The position numbers and the translations under genes were made by a program. From Hyaloperonospora brassicae (lineage: Eukaryota > Oomycota > Peronosporomycetes > Peronosporales > Peronosporaceae), in assembly GCA_947650285.1 (NCBI GenBank), contig CANTFL010000136.1, positions 62,001-126,000 on the forward strand: a stretch of DNA of 64,000 nucleotides. The letters run 5' to 3'. Positions 11,249 to 22,233 of the stretch are shown piece after piece. Under the pieces are notes generated by a model. That model ran no database searches and had not been told where the DNA came from. It saw nothing but the letters and a program-made list of their open reading frames with translations. The number at the start of each line of letters is the position of its first letter. Within the stretch, counting starts at the first letter, position 1.

Positions 11249-12943
11249 GATGCGTACGCATCCTGCGTGGCAGTTCGATCGTGTATGCGTTTCCTTGTCG
11301 GAGCAGCACACGAAAGGGAACGATGTACTTGGGCAGTAGTTTGCTGCTTCCCACGTTAGTTACTACATGTCTAGTTAAGTTTATCGTTTATAGTAGGACT
11401 AAGTCGCCTTCAATAAATAAAAGAACATTTGCTCTTCCATTCTTGTCGGGGTTCGATTTCTGCTAGTCCTCCGCGGGAGCGATGGAATCCTGCACGAAAC
11501 GGACCACTGCTTCGCGATCCAGCAGAAATCTTTCTGCTGATTTAGCCTTGTTGTGTTTAGTTCGCCTTGTGCGAACTGCAGAAAGAGTTCTTTCTTCTTT
11601 CTGTTCATCATCTTGGATGTCATCATCCTCGCTTGAACAGTCGTTGGCGATGCTGAAAATACCAGCATCGTCATCCTCATCTGTGTTAATAATAGCATCA
11701 TCGCTATTATTGAGGTGATCTTCTTCATCGATGTCGACTTGATCGACATCGGCATCGTACGTGCCGACGTTCGCGTCGACACGTGATGAGCAAGAGCTAG
11801 AACGGTTTGTTCCCGAGCGAGTCCCTCCCTTCCTAAACCAAGGGTCACACTCTAACATAGAGGGCTGACGTAGATGGCGTAAGCCATTCACGAACAATTG
11901 TGTGTGCTAAGTTGAAGAATGCACCGAATTATTGAAGGCGAATTCTGCGAGAGGTGAAAATTCGCTCCAACTCGAGAACGAGTGAACGGATCCGCGAAGG
12001 ATCTCGTCAAGGACGCGTTTGGCACGTTTCGTCTGACCATCGGTTTCGGGATGGCCAGATGTTGACACCTTCAACCGCGTTCCAATGGATCGGAACACGG
12101 ACTGCCAAAACTCCGCCGTGAACCTGGGATCACGGTCGGATACGAGTTCACGGGGTAACCCGTGAAGTCAAAGTATCGTGTCGATAAATACACGCGCACA
12201 TCCGTGTGCGCTGATCAACTTTGTAACTGCAGCAAGATGAACCATCTTGCTAAAACGGTCAACAAACACAATATTAACATTATTCTTGTGAGCTTCTTTG
12301 GGGAAACCGAAGACGAAGTCCATTGAAACGGACTGCCAGACTCTGCCGGGACAGGATGAGGCTGTAATGGTGCACGGGAAGAAGGACTGGGCTTCACCCG
12401 CTAACAACCCTCGCAATCTCGAATATACTTGCGGCACAACGGATACTGGCGTGGCCAGTAAACGTTGCGACTTACCTTGCGGTAAGTCGTTTCCCTTCCA
12501 CGATGCCCGCCTGTTGAGGCATCGTGACACTCATACAAGATGCGCAGGTACAAATTATTATGAGTAGGGACGGCGACATGAGACGTGTCGCCGGCAACGG
12601 CCGTATAGTACAGCAACATGTTGCGAGTTGTGTACCGATCCGAAGAGGGTTGGTAAAAAGCCGGTAAATCTTTCAAAGCTTTACGAGATGGATTTGCCAG
12701 ATGATCCATCAAGCGCAGAAGATCCTTGTCCTCTTCGTAGGCCTTTCTCAAGTCATCAAGTAATGTTGGCGACGGGAAACTGACCGTAAGTACAGCAACA
12801 TTGGGCTTGTTCCCACTGTTGGATTGCGCGCCTGGCTCTAAATCGGGTCGTCGCAATAGGGCGTCAAAGATGACATTCAGTCGTCCTGGTTTATACTCGA
12901 CGGAAAAGTTGTACTCCGCAAAGAAAGACAGCCACCCCGCCAT
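11088..12943 (-). pseudogene. Integrase of element B with an acidic insert, broken
   Basis: 12401-12943 holds the end of RNase H (FAEYNFSVEYKPGR) and the HHCC zinc domain (HDASTGGHRG, CRKYIRDCEGC). A shifted frame to 12168 gives the start of the catalytic core (SVSMDFVFGFPKE, VDRFSKMVHLA). 11907-12098 gives the end of the core (SGHPETDGQTKR). Then comes a run of about 100 Asp/Glu/Ser-rich codons (11463-11790), not usual for this family. The GPY/F-like module (KYIVPFRVLLRQGNAYTIEL, near 11330) follows and ends at 11088. At least four frame breaks. Confidence 0.75.
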
Positions 12944-12966
12944 TCGTTGGAAGACATGGGGACTGT

Positions 12967-14109
12967 TTACGGCGGTGCGTAGTGAACATGGTCCTTTTGG
13001 ACGATGAAAGGTCTATCTCCTAAGAGAGAGACGCGAAACTTGGCCATTGCGTACTTCATGGCAAGGATTTCCTTGTCATAGACTGAATAATTACGCTCAG
13101 CTGCTTGCAGCTGACGCGATTGATAGCAGATGACGCCTTCTGCACCATATGTGTCAAATTGCATCAGCGCACAGCCGATAGCAAAATCGCTGGCGTCACA
13201 GACCACATGAAATGGTCTGTCCTGATCTGCAATCGCCAAGATGGGCGATTGCATCAAGCTCCGCTTGATGGTTTCAAAGGAACGCTGGCACTCAGCGTTC
13301 CATGACCACTTGACATTTTTCTTGAGTAACCAAGAAAGATGCACAGTCATCTCGGCGTAGTTGCGCGAGTACTTGTGCAAGTACGCCGCTAGTCCAAGGA
13401 ACTTCCTTAGTCCCTTGACATCGACTGGCACAGACCAGTCGGTGATCGCCTTGATCTTTTCGGGATCAGGGCGTACGCCGTGTTTACCCACGATGCAACC
13501 AAGAAGTGGTATTTCGCTATCTGCGAATATACACTTCTTGAGGCTTGCGTACAACTTATGCGCAAGCATAAGTTGAAGAACCTGACGAACGTGAGTTCTG
13601 AGAACTTCAACGTCCGTCTTCACGTCCATAGCCCGACTATGGACGAACACATCGTCGATGTAACTCGGTGCAAAATCCCACACCGGTCTCAACAGATTTG
13701 TGACACATCTGTTGAAAGTAGCAGGGGCATTACTCAGCCCCTGTGACATCACTAGCCACTCCCACAACATACCGCTGGGGGTGCTCACTGCCGTGTACGG
13801 GATGTCCCGTTCACGCATGAGGATCTGATAGAATCCATCCATCAGATCCATGGAAGAAGAGATGGTACTCTTAGACATGTCATCTATGATCACGTCCTTC
13901 CTCAATATCGGTGTCTGAGCCGGTACCGTTGTAGCATTCAACTTGTTGAATGCGTGCACTATCCGCCATACTCCTGTGATCGTTCGCACACCGAAGGTCG
14001 GAGATCTGTGAGTAGAAGTTGATTCCCTCATATGGTCCGTTGCAAAGCGGTCTGCAAAGAGCCTGTCGATCTCTAGTACTTGTTCACGAGGCAGTGGCCA
14101 CTGCTTCAT
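12967..14109 (-). pseudogene. Reverse transcriptase and RNase H of element B
   Basis: One open frame of 380 codons covers nearly all of a Ty3 reverse transcriptase and the first part of RNase H. The catalytic box is SYIDDVFVHSR near 13650. [13 protein letters not shown] and LGLAAYLHKYSRNYAEM are the usual fingers/palm and connection signatures. RNase H begins [16 protein letters not shown] near 13190. The frame is lost at 12967, just before the end of RNase H. This is the best preserved block of the element and also the densest in stem-loops: I count 13 between 13090 and 14110. Confidence 0.85.
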
Positions 14110-14223
14110 GACACAGTACTTCGAGACCGGTTTGAGCTCGATCTAGTGTCGAGCGCCTTTGTCCTTAAGCAACTCGCAAAGTACGGGTTCAGGTAACACA
14201 TCCCTGAATTCGATCAAATCCTT

Positions 14224-15490
14224 TTACAAAGGATTTGCCTGAAGTGACTCCCAGGATTGAGAAGTGTATCGTTCAATCCAAGTCTTCTCATCGAGGACAC
14301 TTTCATTCATCGATGAGCTGCTGAGAACCCGTTCGTTCTCGGCAAATACCGTCGCCGACCGAATATCGGCCACATACTCATCCTCTGTGACGAGTATGAA
14401 GATTTGCTTGACTTTGCCACTGCGTAGATCACGCAAGAACCGTTTCGGTTCTAGCGTTGGCAATTGAGCCATCTCCGAAGTTAACTTCGGAGGCACAATC
14501 AGATCAAGCGTATAAGCGCCTACGCTTGATCCGTCATTAACCAAGACGTTCAACGTCTCGGTTACTTCCTGGGAACTTGTTTCCACAGGTTGCTGAAGGC
14601 CTAATCCTTCAGCAAGTGATTCTTGAGGAATTCCTTCCTCAAGTACGTGGGGACTTATTCCCTCGACGTCTTCCTGCTGTGGCTGTGCAACCGCAGTCAG
14701 GCACCGATCCTCTACGGTCGACTCTCCAGTCGACCTAGGATGTCCATGATGCCCTTTGAAGGCAACAGGTTTCTTTTGTCTAAGATGCTGCCCTCTAGGC
14801 ATGCATCCACGTCCCGGTCCACTCGACTTATTCGAGTGGTGGACCTTCGGCGCTGCCTGTACTTCTGTACAGCCGCCGGGAGCTTGCTCCACAGTGTAGT
14901 GATCAAATACACTGTGATCTTGTGCAGTCGTGCGAACGACCGTACCGCAAGTGAGGCCATCGCACTCACTCGCAGAACATCCAAACGCTCGTGGACGCTC
15001 CAAGATGTTCATCAGATGGCCATTTGATGAACAAGTGGCAGGAATCTTCACGGGTCGATGCTGCCAGCTCACCCTTGGCTCGTATATTCTGAGCCAAGAT
15101 AATCCCAAGATGACATCAAATTCGTCATCCAGATCCAGTACGATGAAGTCATCATCGTACTGTTCGCCCTCGAACGTGTAGTGGATTCCTACTACACGTT
15201 TTTCAACGGTAATCGATGCGCATGTAGCAAGACGCACCGTCATCCTCGTGAGAGGGTATGGCGCTCAACGAACTTGAGCCCAAGCTCCTCCAGTGACTGG
15301 CGACGAACAAAGTTGTTCGACGCTCCACAGTGAACCAGAGCACGAAGTGACACATTGTTTGTCACTTTTAACTTCAAAGGGATGAGTAATATCTCATCAC
15401 CAGGTGCAGAGACACACAGTGACTGTGTGTCTGGAGCAACTTTCGCAAGAGATTTGCAAATTCTCTTGAGGTTGCTGGATCAGTAGGACG
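14224..15490 (-). pseudogene. Protease and linker of element B, catalytic Asp lost
   Basis: Two overlapping frames read a retropepsin. The active-site motif is ALVHCGASNNF instead of the expected D-[ST/C]-G. The codon at 15330-15332 is CAC (His) where GAC (Asp) is expected, so the enzyme could not cut. A frame change near 15245 leads into the ORF 14224-15243, which reads the second half (VILGLSWLRIYEPRVSW) and then a long low-complexity linker towards reverse transcriptase. Confidence 0.75.
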
Positions 15491-15498
15491 CTCCGCCC

Positions 15499-16653
15499 CT
15501 ACTGACCCCGGCCATTTTTGGATGGTCCGCTCCGCTTTTGCGATTTCGCAACAGCGCTGGACCCACGCCCATTGCCCGTTTTGACAAATGGTCGTTTACT
15601 TCGCTCAGTACTGTTTGGTACTGGGCGTGGAGCACTACACTCGTAAGCGTAGTGTCCTAGCTTATGACAACGATTGCACTTTTGCAATCGCTTGTTGTTT
15701 GAAGAGAGAGGTCTCTCGCTCTCAACATAACAGAGTTCCATTGGTTCTGGACCTTTGGTCTCTTGTCGTCTCGGTGGACGATAAGATCTCGGTCTAGCAT
15801 GAGCGTGTCTCATGCTAAAGTCTTCCGGCTCCGCAGATACGATTGCGTGTTCCATCGTATCCAGCTATAGGCGGAACAGGGGATTCCTGACGGGCCCGTC
15901 TGCAAGCCCTTGTATGAACACAGTAATCAATGTGTGTTCATGAACTGGGTTAGCAGTTAAACTACTCGCGAGTAGTCGTATATGCTGAGCGTATGCGTGC
16001 ATATCGCACTTACCTTGTTTGAATTTCAGTAGCTCAGAACGAGCCCTGAACTCAGCCCGAGGCGGTTCAAACGTTTGTTTGAGCCGAATGTTGAAGGTTT
16101 CTAGCAAACCGAAAGCATATGGGTCGCTCATCTCGAGCCCTAAGGCCCAAGTCTTGGCACTTCCTGCCAAGTGGGTTTGAACAAATGTTAGTTTCATTTG
16201 ATCATCGTCGATGCGACGTGCCTTTATGGCTCTGTCTATTTCGACGAACCCCAATAACACGGAGTATTCCTCGACTCATCTGTACTTGGAGATATCAATC
16301 TTCAAGATTTCGGGACGACGCGTGTGTGTCGTTTCACCCACCGCAGCATTGAATTGCTGCTGTCTCAACAGCTCTGTCTGTTGAGCACCGGGTTCTCTAA
16401 ACTGCTCATCCTGTTTTGAGCCTTGCTGTTGAAGCAAGGCTACTTTCTTTCATTTGGTATCAAGTCCATGTTGAATGAAGCTGGCGATGACGACAAATTT
16501 TTGGTCTCTGTCAAGAGATTCTAACATAAGGGTTACGCCAATGTCGCCCACGGTATATCTCATTCGCCCTACCGCGGCCCATTCGAGGTCACTAAAATGG
16601 GCGAAGCCTTCACGTGTGGAGTAATATCTCTCTTGCTCATCCCTCATGTTCAT
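15499..16653 (-). pseudogene. Gag of element B with three in-frame stops
   Basis: A single frame of 385 codons from the ATG at 16653 to a stop at 15499. It is interrupted by stops at 16450-16452, 16278-16280 and 15865-15867 but by no frameshift. It reads a Ty3-type capsid (LTFVQTHLAGSAKTWAL near 16170) and one zinc knuckle (CNRCHKLGHYAYEC near 15660). The start follows the primer site by about 30 nt, as usual. Confidence 0.8.
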
Positions 16654-16685
16654 GTCGGATGAGGTGATTGTGGTCGCTGGATGGA

Positions 16686-16701
16686 CTACGAAGTGCTACC
16701 A
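16686..16701 (-). promoter_or_regulatory. Primer-binding site of element B
   Basis: On the minus strand the sequence TGGTAGCACTTCGTAG starts two bases after the 5' LTR. It begins with the TGG that pairs with a tRNA CCA end. The same 16-mer is the primer site of element C (39251-39266), and element A has a one-base-shorter version, so the three families prime from the same tRNA. I cannot name that tRNA from the sequence alone. Confidence 0.8.
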
Positions 16702-16703
16702 GG

Positions 16704-17176
16704 TGTAACGGGGCACGCTCTTGCTCAGATAACTGAGCAAGGCCATGTATTGATAACAATACAAGTGTGCGTACGCCCGACGTCACGTATACGTGGCGTG
16801 AGGAAGCGCAGCGAAGTAGGCAGAGCTTGGAAGTTCTGTATAAGGGAAATTGTAGAACTGTATATGATATAGTTATGTTTCTTAATGACCATCTTTTGTC
16901 TTGAGCTAACTGTATTAAACCACAATCTCCTATGCGGGTTTCTTGCTCACCACCGATTGCGCGCGTCCAGCAGCGATTGGTGGTTAATCTGGTTGATGTA
17001 CCGTAAGCATCAACCATCAGGTGGAGCAACCCATCATAGAAATATTACCCTTGGGGGTAATATTGCTTCAACCTTACTCCTTACGATTAATGTCAATTGA
17101 ACATTATCTAAATAGATAATATTCAAAGATTGGTACTTTCGTACCAATTTTTATGTAACGGGCTCACCCCGTGACA
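16704..17176 (-). repeat. LTR of element B (5' copy)
   Basis: Runs from TG at 16704 to CA at 17175-17176. It is 27 bp longer than the 3' copy. Its outer part holds two tandem hairpins with the same ATAA loop (16720-16741, 9-bp stem; 16746-16763, 7-bp stem). The other LTR has one unrelated hairpin there. The central about 350 bp are nearly identical in both. Confidence 0.85.
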
Positions 17177-17181
17177 AAAAG

Positions 17182-18443
17182 TGCGTAAACGAAGTCGGAC
17201 AGTCATGACGAGATGGATGGTAGATCGTACGATACGTTCATAAGAATCTGATGAGTGGTGCATTGTACGCTTGACAGGATGATGGAAGCTTTTGTATACA
17301 ACTGAGGACGGCTTCGTGGGTCGACTACCCGCGTAAACCTAACAGGAGAAAGTGCAGTTGACGGCAAATGCAATATTGGCTCCAGGTCTCTCCTTTGCGA
17401 CACCATGCCCAGCTACGTTGATTATCTGCGCATAACCCGCGTAACGAAGAAGAAGGTGCACTTATGCAGTTGTAGCCCAACATCTTGTGTCGCGAGGTAA
17501 GAAATCGATGACTGACGCGGGAGGAGACAATAAAGCGAGTGTATTGTGACGGTATGAAGTGTGAAAACGTGCGAACAGAAGTACACGCTAGGGGTTCAAT
17601 GATAGATGTGCAGGACGCAGGGCCGTAGCGTGCCATATCGATCAATTCAACGTTGTGAAATGCAATGTGGTCAAGCTAATTATGATGGAAAACTGGTGAT
17701 ATGATGAGAATGCATCATCCGAAATAATAAAACTTCACGACGTTGACCAAAGATGCAAGCTCAGACGAAAGCAAAACATTGGGTAACATTTACGAGCTCT
17801 GGAGGTTAGTCGTCGCAAGGTGTAGTTATTTCGAGAAACGTTCAAGTACTACTGCAGCAATGGTCAAGAGCGATTGAATAACGTGTATGGTTCATGCAAA
17901 ACCGCCTGGGCCATTACGAAGGTGAAAGCTTCGGTCTCGGATACACCGCATTCGGGTGTATCCAACACCAGATCCAACAACAGATACACCGGACTCGGAG
18001 GAACGGCAGAACGACATTGTGTAGAACGACATCACAAGGTATATGATTGTTGTTTTTCCCTCTTGTTTATTTGACGGCCGTAAAAACGCACTACTCGAAG
18101 GGAGTGCAAGGGACAGCTGCGTCATCTATACAACTACCAAGCTAATGGATAAGCAAAAGGCACCAGTTAGACGACCCCGGCACTAGTGAGAAACAGCTAC
18201 GATCCGCGACAAAACCTGCCTGACCCTTGGACGCCCAAGTGCTACTGCACAGGACTCGAAAATGGAACAAATACGTGGCCATTGAACGCAAGCCTCTCAC
18301 TCTTCCCGTATCGATTTGGACAGTAAAAGTTGATGAAATGAGTCAATTTACGTGTGGCTGCCCGAGAGTCACCTTGTATTTTTTTCAACGCGCAATTTAT
18401 GTGCCAGCTGGATCATGCTTGCGTGGATGGATAGACGTACAAC
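17182..18443. other. No recognisable gene
   Basis: Mixed-composition sequence between element B and the F-box gene. Only short frames occur on both strands and none resembles a known family. 18225-18443 lies just downstream of the stop of the minus-strand gene and probably includes its 3' untranslated region. Confidence 0.4.
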
Positions 18444-19460
18444 TCAGTCATGCCAATGGTTGCTTAACTTTTCCTTCTTTCTCGCTTCACCTCGGAAGTT
18501 GTAGCAAAGTACAGCGTCGGTGAAACGCGGCGCCATGCGTCCGAAGCAGTGCGAGTATGCAAGCGCCCACGAGATCGATTGCCAGCGAGTCACCACTGAC
18601 TCGAGGTTCCCACATAGTTTCTCCTTCGCTTGCCGTGCAAGGACTTTGTCCCACACTAAAAACTGACGCATGGCATCTTTTGCCTCGTTGGAATGCCGGA
18701 ACTGATTCCAGATCTCGGTCGCGTCAGTGCCTACTGTATCTCCGATCACATGTGGCCCGCCTGGATGCAACTCCAAGAAGTCCGTGACATCATACACCTG
18801 TCCTTCAATCGCCACGCACTTGCGGCCCTCTGTAATGTCCAACAACCGAGCGAGCTCCACAGCTCGTGACAAGTGGTGGCGGAAGTAGAACTGCCGCCAG
18901 CACTCGATGGGAAAGACCTTTGCAAACCTATCACCCGGCTCACCAAAGTCCCGCTGGAACACACGTCGCCAGAGAACTTCAGCAGCGTCACCAGTGATAA
19001 GGTCCCAAGTTGTGCAGACTAATGGACACATGGCCAACTCCCTCGGTGACAAGAATAGCAGCAGCTCGTGTCGGACGTCGCGTGGTAAGTTGTCCACAAA
19101 AGTGGTAACAGTCGTAAAACCGCTCGTTGCAAGTCCAGTGCTCTGACGTGACAATCCACTTGCACTCAGCGTCCGTTCCGCTTGACTTATGGTCTTCTTA
19201 TCCAGTTTTTTCTTGTGTTGAAAGAGTCCAAAGAGACCCAGGAACAGCAAACAGCCAGTTATCTCCGAACGTAGCGACTCTTCGCCGTGACGGGGGTACT
19301 CTGAATCCAGCGACGACGATGCCGTGCCCGACGGACAGGAGACAGCTGGTGGCTGCAGAAAAAGATGGTACAGGACGCTGAAGACAGCGGCGGTCACGAT
19401 ACAGGAAGCCACTCGATTGCTCGTGGACGCGGCGGCAACACGACTGCTACGCGACGTCAT
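18444..19460 (-). CDS. F-box / cytochrome b5 fusion protein, membrane-anchored
   Basis: An intact, intronless 338-residue ORF with an ATG start. Two hydrophobic segments (about 17-36 and 66-80) suggest an N-terminal membrane anchor. Residues about 121-166 form an F-box (VDNLPRDVRHELLLFLSPREL ending in a WRR segment), which would bind Skp1 of an SCF ubiquitin ligase. Residues about 205-272 form a cytochrome b5 fold with both haem ligands: His232 in HPGG and His256 in FRHSNEA. The tail is basic. The domain matches are strong; the combined role (possibly haem- or redox-dependent substrate selection at a membrane) is inference. It stands alone between transposons yet has no lesion, which suggests it is under selection. 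Confidence 0.85.
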   Translation of the reverse strand: MTSRSSRVAAASTSNRVASCIVTAAVFSVLYHLFLQPPAVSCPSGTASSSLDSEYPRHGEESLRSEITGCLLFLGLFGLFQHKKKLDKKTISQAERTLSASGLSRQSTGLATSGFTTVTTFVDNLPRDVRHELLLFLSPRELAMCPLVCTTWDLITGDAAEVLWRRVFQRDFGEPGDRFAKVFPIECWRQFYFRHHLSRAVELARLLDITEGRKCVAIEGQVYDVTDFLELHPGGPHVIGDTVGTDATEIWNQFRHSNEAKDAMRQFLVWDKVLARQAKEKLCGNLESVVTRWQSISWALAYSHCFGRMAPRFTDAVLCYNFRGEARKKEKLSNHWHD

Positions 19461-22230
19461 GGTCGCCGAAGACTTGGGATAACGATTTGGGATACAGTGT
19501 CAGACGGCTGTAACGGATACTCGAGATACAGTAATACTACATACTTGTCGGTCGATCCTCTAGTGGTCAAGAACTCACTTACACGCGATGGAGGCGAAGA
19601 GTTGGCCAAGCGCTGAGTCTCTGAGTCCAAGTCACTTATGTTTACGGCATGTACGGCCTCGCGACGATCGAGAAAGTGGTCCAATTGTGTTGGACGACGA
19701 ACGATAGCGCGGTCAATTGTGTGCAAAAGAGGGCGTGTTATTCGTTTTACGAGAGCTCGTGCGTGCAAGAAGTCTGTACGATGGGATAAATCATAAACTG
19801 AAACCCCAGGGGTGGGGACGTACGTAATCATGATCGTCCGCAAACAATGTCCGTAACAGAAGGAGCCTGTTCTACGTGAAACGGACATTGAACCACACAC
19901 GTCCATGTGGATACTATCGAATCGGATAATGTCAAGAGAACATCGTCGGATGTACAACACGCAAAATAGGAACATAAGACCGATGGAAAGAGCAAATCGT
20001 CTATTAGCTCTTACGAACGCTACAAATGACCCAGCTACCTTATTATAGCTGAAAGAAACAGCCTAAAAGGCTCTTTCGGAGGCTTTTTCATACCTGAGCC
20101 CCAGCAGTCGCTATTAGTACGTAACTGTCGTCCACTCGAAAAAGTGACGGTCACAACAGCATCACGCTTTAGCGTCGACGGAGTGTCCATATCTAGCAAC
20201 GTTTACCGCTGAAGGCATTTTCTGTAGCGCTTGACAAACACTGCTCGTGTTACGCCGATAGATGTCATGATATCAGTCAACTAAGCCATTCATTATGACG
20301 ACAGCGCAAAATGAGGGGTGAAAAAGCAGCGAACGTGCGCATTTGCATTTAATGCAGTCAAAGGACAAATTGACTCAATTTTTGCTCAGAAGACTTCGAT
20401 TATGCCAAGTACATTTTATACTGTTCGACCAAACAACGCGTCACCAATTTGCCGTCTGCACTTCTTGCTACACATGTTATAAGCATCGTTCTAGTGCAAA
20501 TATCTACACCATAACCAGTATCGATAGCATACATGGTGTCTACTATTACTAAAACGTGCCTCTTAGCACCTGGTCGAGCTCTGTGAGCCGTCGAGCGATC
20601 ACGTGACCATCCACCATGGACATGGCGGGTGAAGATAGCTCTCACGTCACGCTCAGACGTTTCGCCTGGTCGACTGCATCGATAAACACACAGTATGACA
20701 TTAGTAGCTTGTCCGTGGTCGGCATAGTCGTATGGACAGTATTGTTCGCCCTAGAGAGGGATACACTTGGAACTACGAATTCCAAGGCATAAAACATAGA
20801 TTGAAGTTGCTGAGAACATTACTCTCATTTAGCAGCCAGGTATAATGCAGGTAGAGCTGTTGAGAGTGCGAGGCGATTTACTCTCATAGCGGCTACGATA
20901 CTGTAACAAGTAGTTACTATTTATGTCAGGGCGATGCATGCACGTGGAACCGACATCAGATATTGGTCGTCTCCAGAGTCAAGACAGACGAAGTAACTAC
21001 CTTTTAAAAATGTTTCACCATTCTTAACGACGTCATTGAAGGTCTTCGCGCTATCGATAATCCCTAAACATATAGTTGCGCATGGGTCCAACTTGGCTGA
21101 ACGTGCTAAGTAATGGACCTCAAAGCTCAAGATAAACGATCTAGACGTGTTTGGTCGTGCGAGATATAAAATCGATAATTAGGAAATGCTTGAATCTGCA
21201 CTTGCTTAAATTAGGGCTCGAACAGGGCTCCCATACCGCAGAAAGCTACACATGGTACATACGTTTGGTTAAGCGGAGGTACAACAGCTCCTTACGCGAG
21301 GACGACTTAAGCTTGACGAGTTCTTTCGTTCTTACACGAACACGACTTGACGATTCTGCTTAGCTCACTGTTCTTCTAGTTTTGGTTATAAAGACAGATA
21401 CGATTCAAAATAGTACCAGCACCAAGTGTGGAAGAGCCTATGTCTAAACCAGCCTTCTAACTCTAGTGATCAAAGGAGCCTTGACAAGGCACGTGTCTTA
21501 TACATATCGATATGCAAACTTACGTTTGTAAACGTTTCCACACGAATACAAATCATACGTATTATGTAAAATGTAAGGTTTTACTTCTGTTTAAGTAATC
21601 CCTCGCCTATGGTTTGGTGGCTGAAAAACAATAATATAAAGGAGTTGTACATTACATGGTACAAGTACCTGCGCCATTAATGTACCGCTACAATATACCG
21701 CCGTTACACGTAATCAGCTGCAGCTGGCTCATCATGTTTCCGTATTTCCGGTATCAAAAATGCATTTAGGTTTCCGGGGTATGAGTTATATGTATATTTG
21801 CAAACTGATGTATCTCCATCTCTAGGTACTTCTTCCTTAGATATTACAAGTCTCGCTAATCAATGTCCTGAGTTGCCCTCTACCGTTCGATATGTAGCAC
21901 GTGCTCTAAATTGACTAGTCTTCCAGCACTCCTCCCACGGCAATACAACACTAAAAATTGTATTGTCTTGCATGCCATCCTGCTCTGTCCTGATATGCCT
22001 TAAGTCACGATATACGCCAGTGATTCCTTATTATCACCATAAATGGAATTCACTGTACCTTTTTTTACTTGTCACTCAAAAAAACTTTAATTCAACTTCA
22101 GCATAATCTTGTGTCACGAGCACACTTTAACTTAATGTCAACATTATCGCGCTGCTAGACATGACCCTATTTCCAAATTGTTGAATCGCTGCCTGATTAT
22201 GAATGCGTATCTCTATAATGCCGTAATGTA
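19461..22230. other. Decayed sequence with unassigned coding-like minus-strand blocks
   Basis: Starts with the upstream region of the F-box gene. On the minus strand, 20400-20760 and 20921-21130 read long frames with balanced composition (for example DTMYAIDTGYGVDICTRTML near 20500). They lie in different frames with stops between, so they look like pieces of one decayed gene. I cannot assign a family. 21370-22230 is AT-rich with nothing recognised. Confidence 0.35.
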
Positions 22231-22233
22231 ATG

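Larger units (their letters stand above)
8892..17176 (-). mobile_element. Ty3 chromovirus B, stem-loop-saturated, inactive
   Basis: A full-length element read on the minus strand: 5' LTR 16704-17176, primer site, gag, protease, reverse transcriptase/RNase H, integrase, chromodomain, then the 3' LTR 8892-9337. It is flanked by the duplication aaaag (8887-8891 and 17177-17181). Gag has three stops, protease has lost its catalytic Asp, and integrase is split over several frames. The whole interior is filled with short perfect stem-loops. An antisense ORF relic lies between integrase and the 3' LTR. Confidence 0.9.

Noticed and set aside
20055..20090. Bacterial-type terminator hairpin followed by T-run
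   Set aside because: The stem is short and imperfect, and rho-independent termination does not apply to this eukaryotic sequence.
20921..20990. SGDD motif suggesting an endogenous RNA-virus polymerase
   Set aside because: Only the four residues match; none of the other polymerase motifs is present around it.
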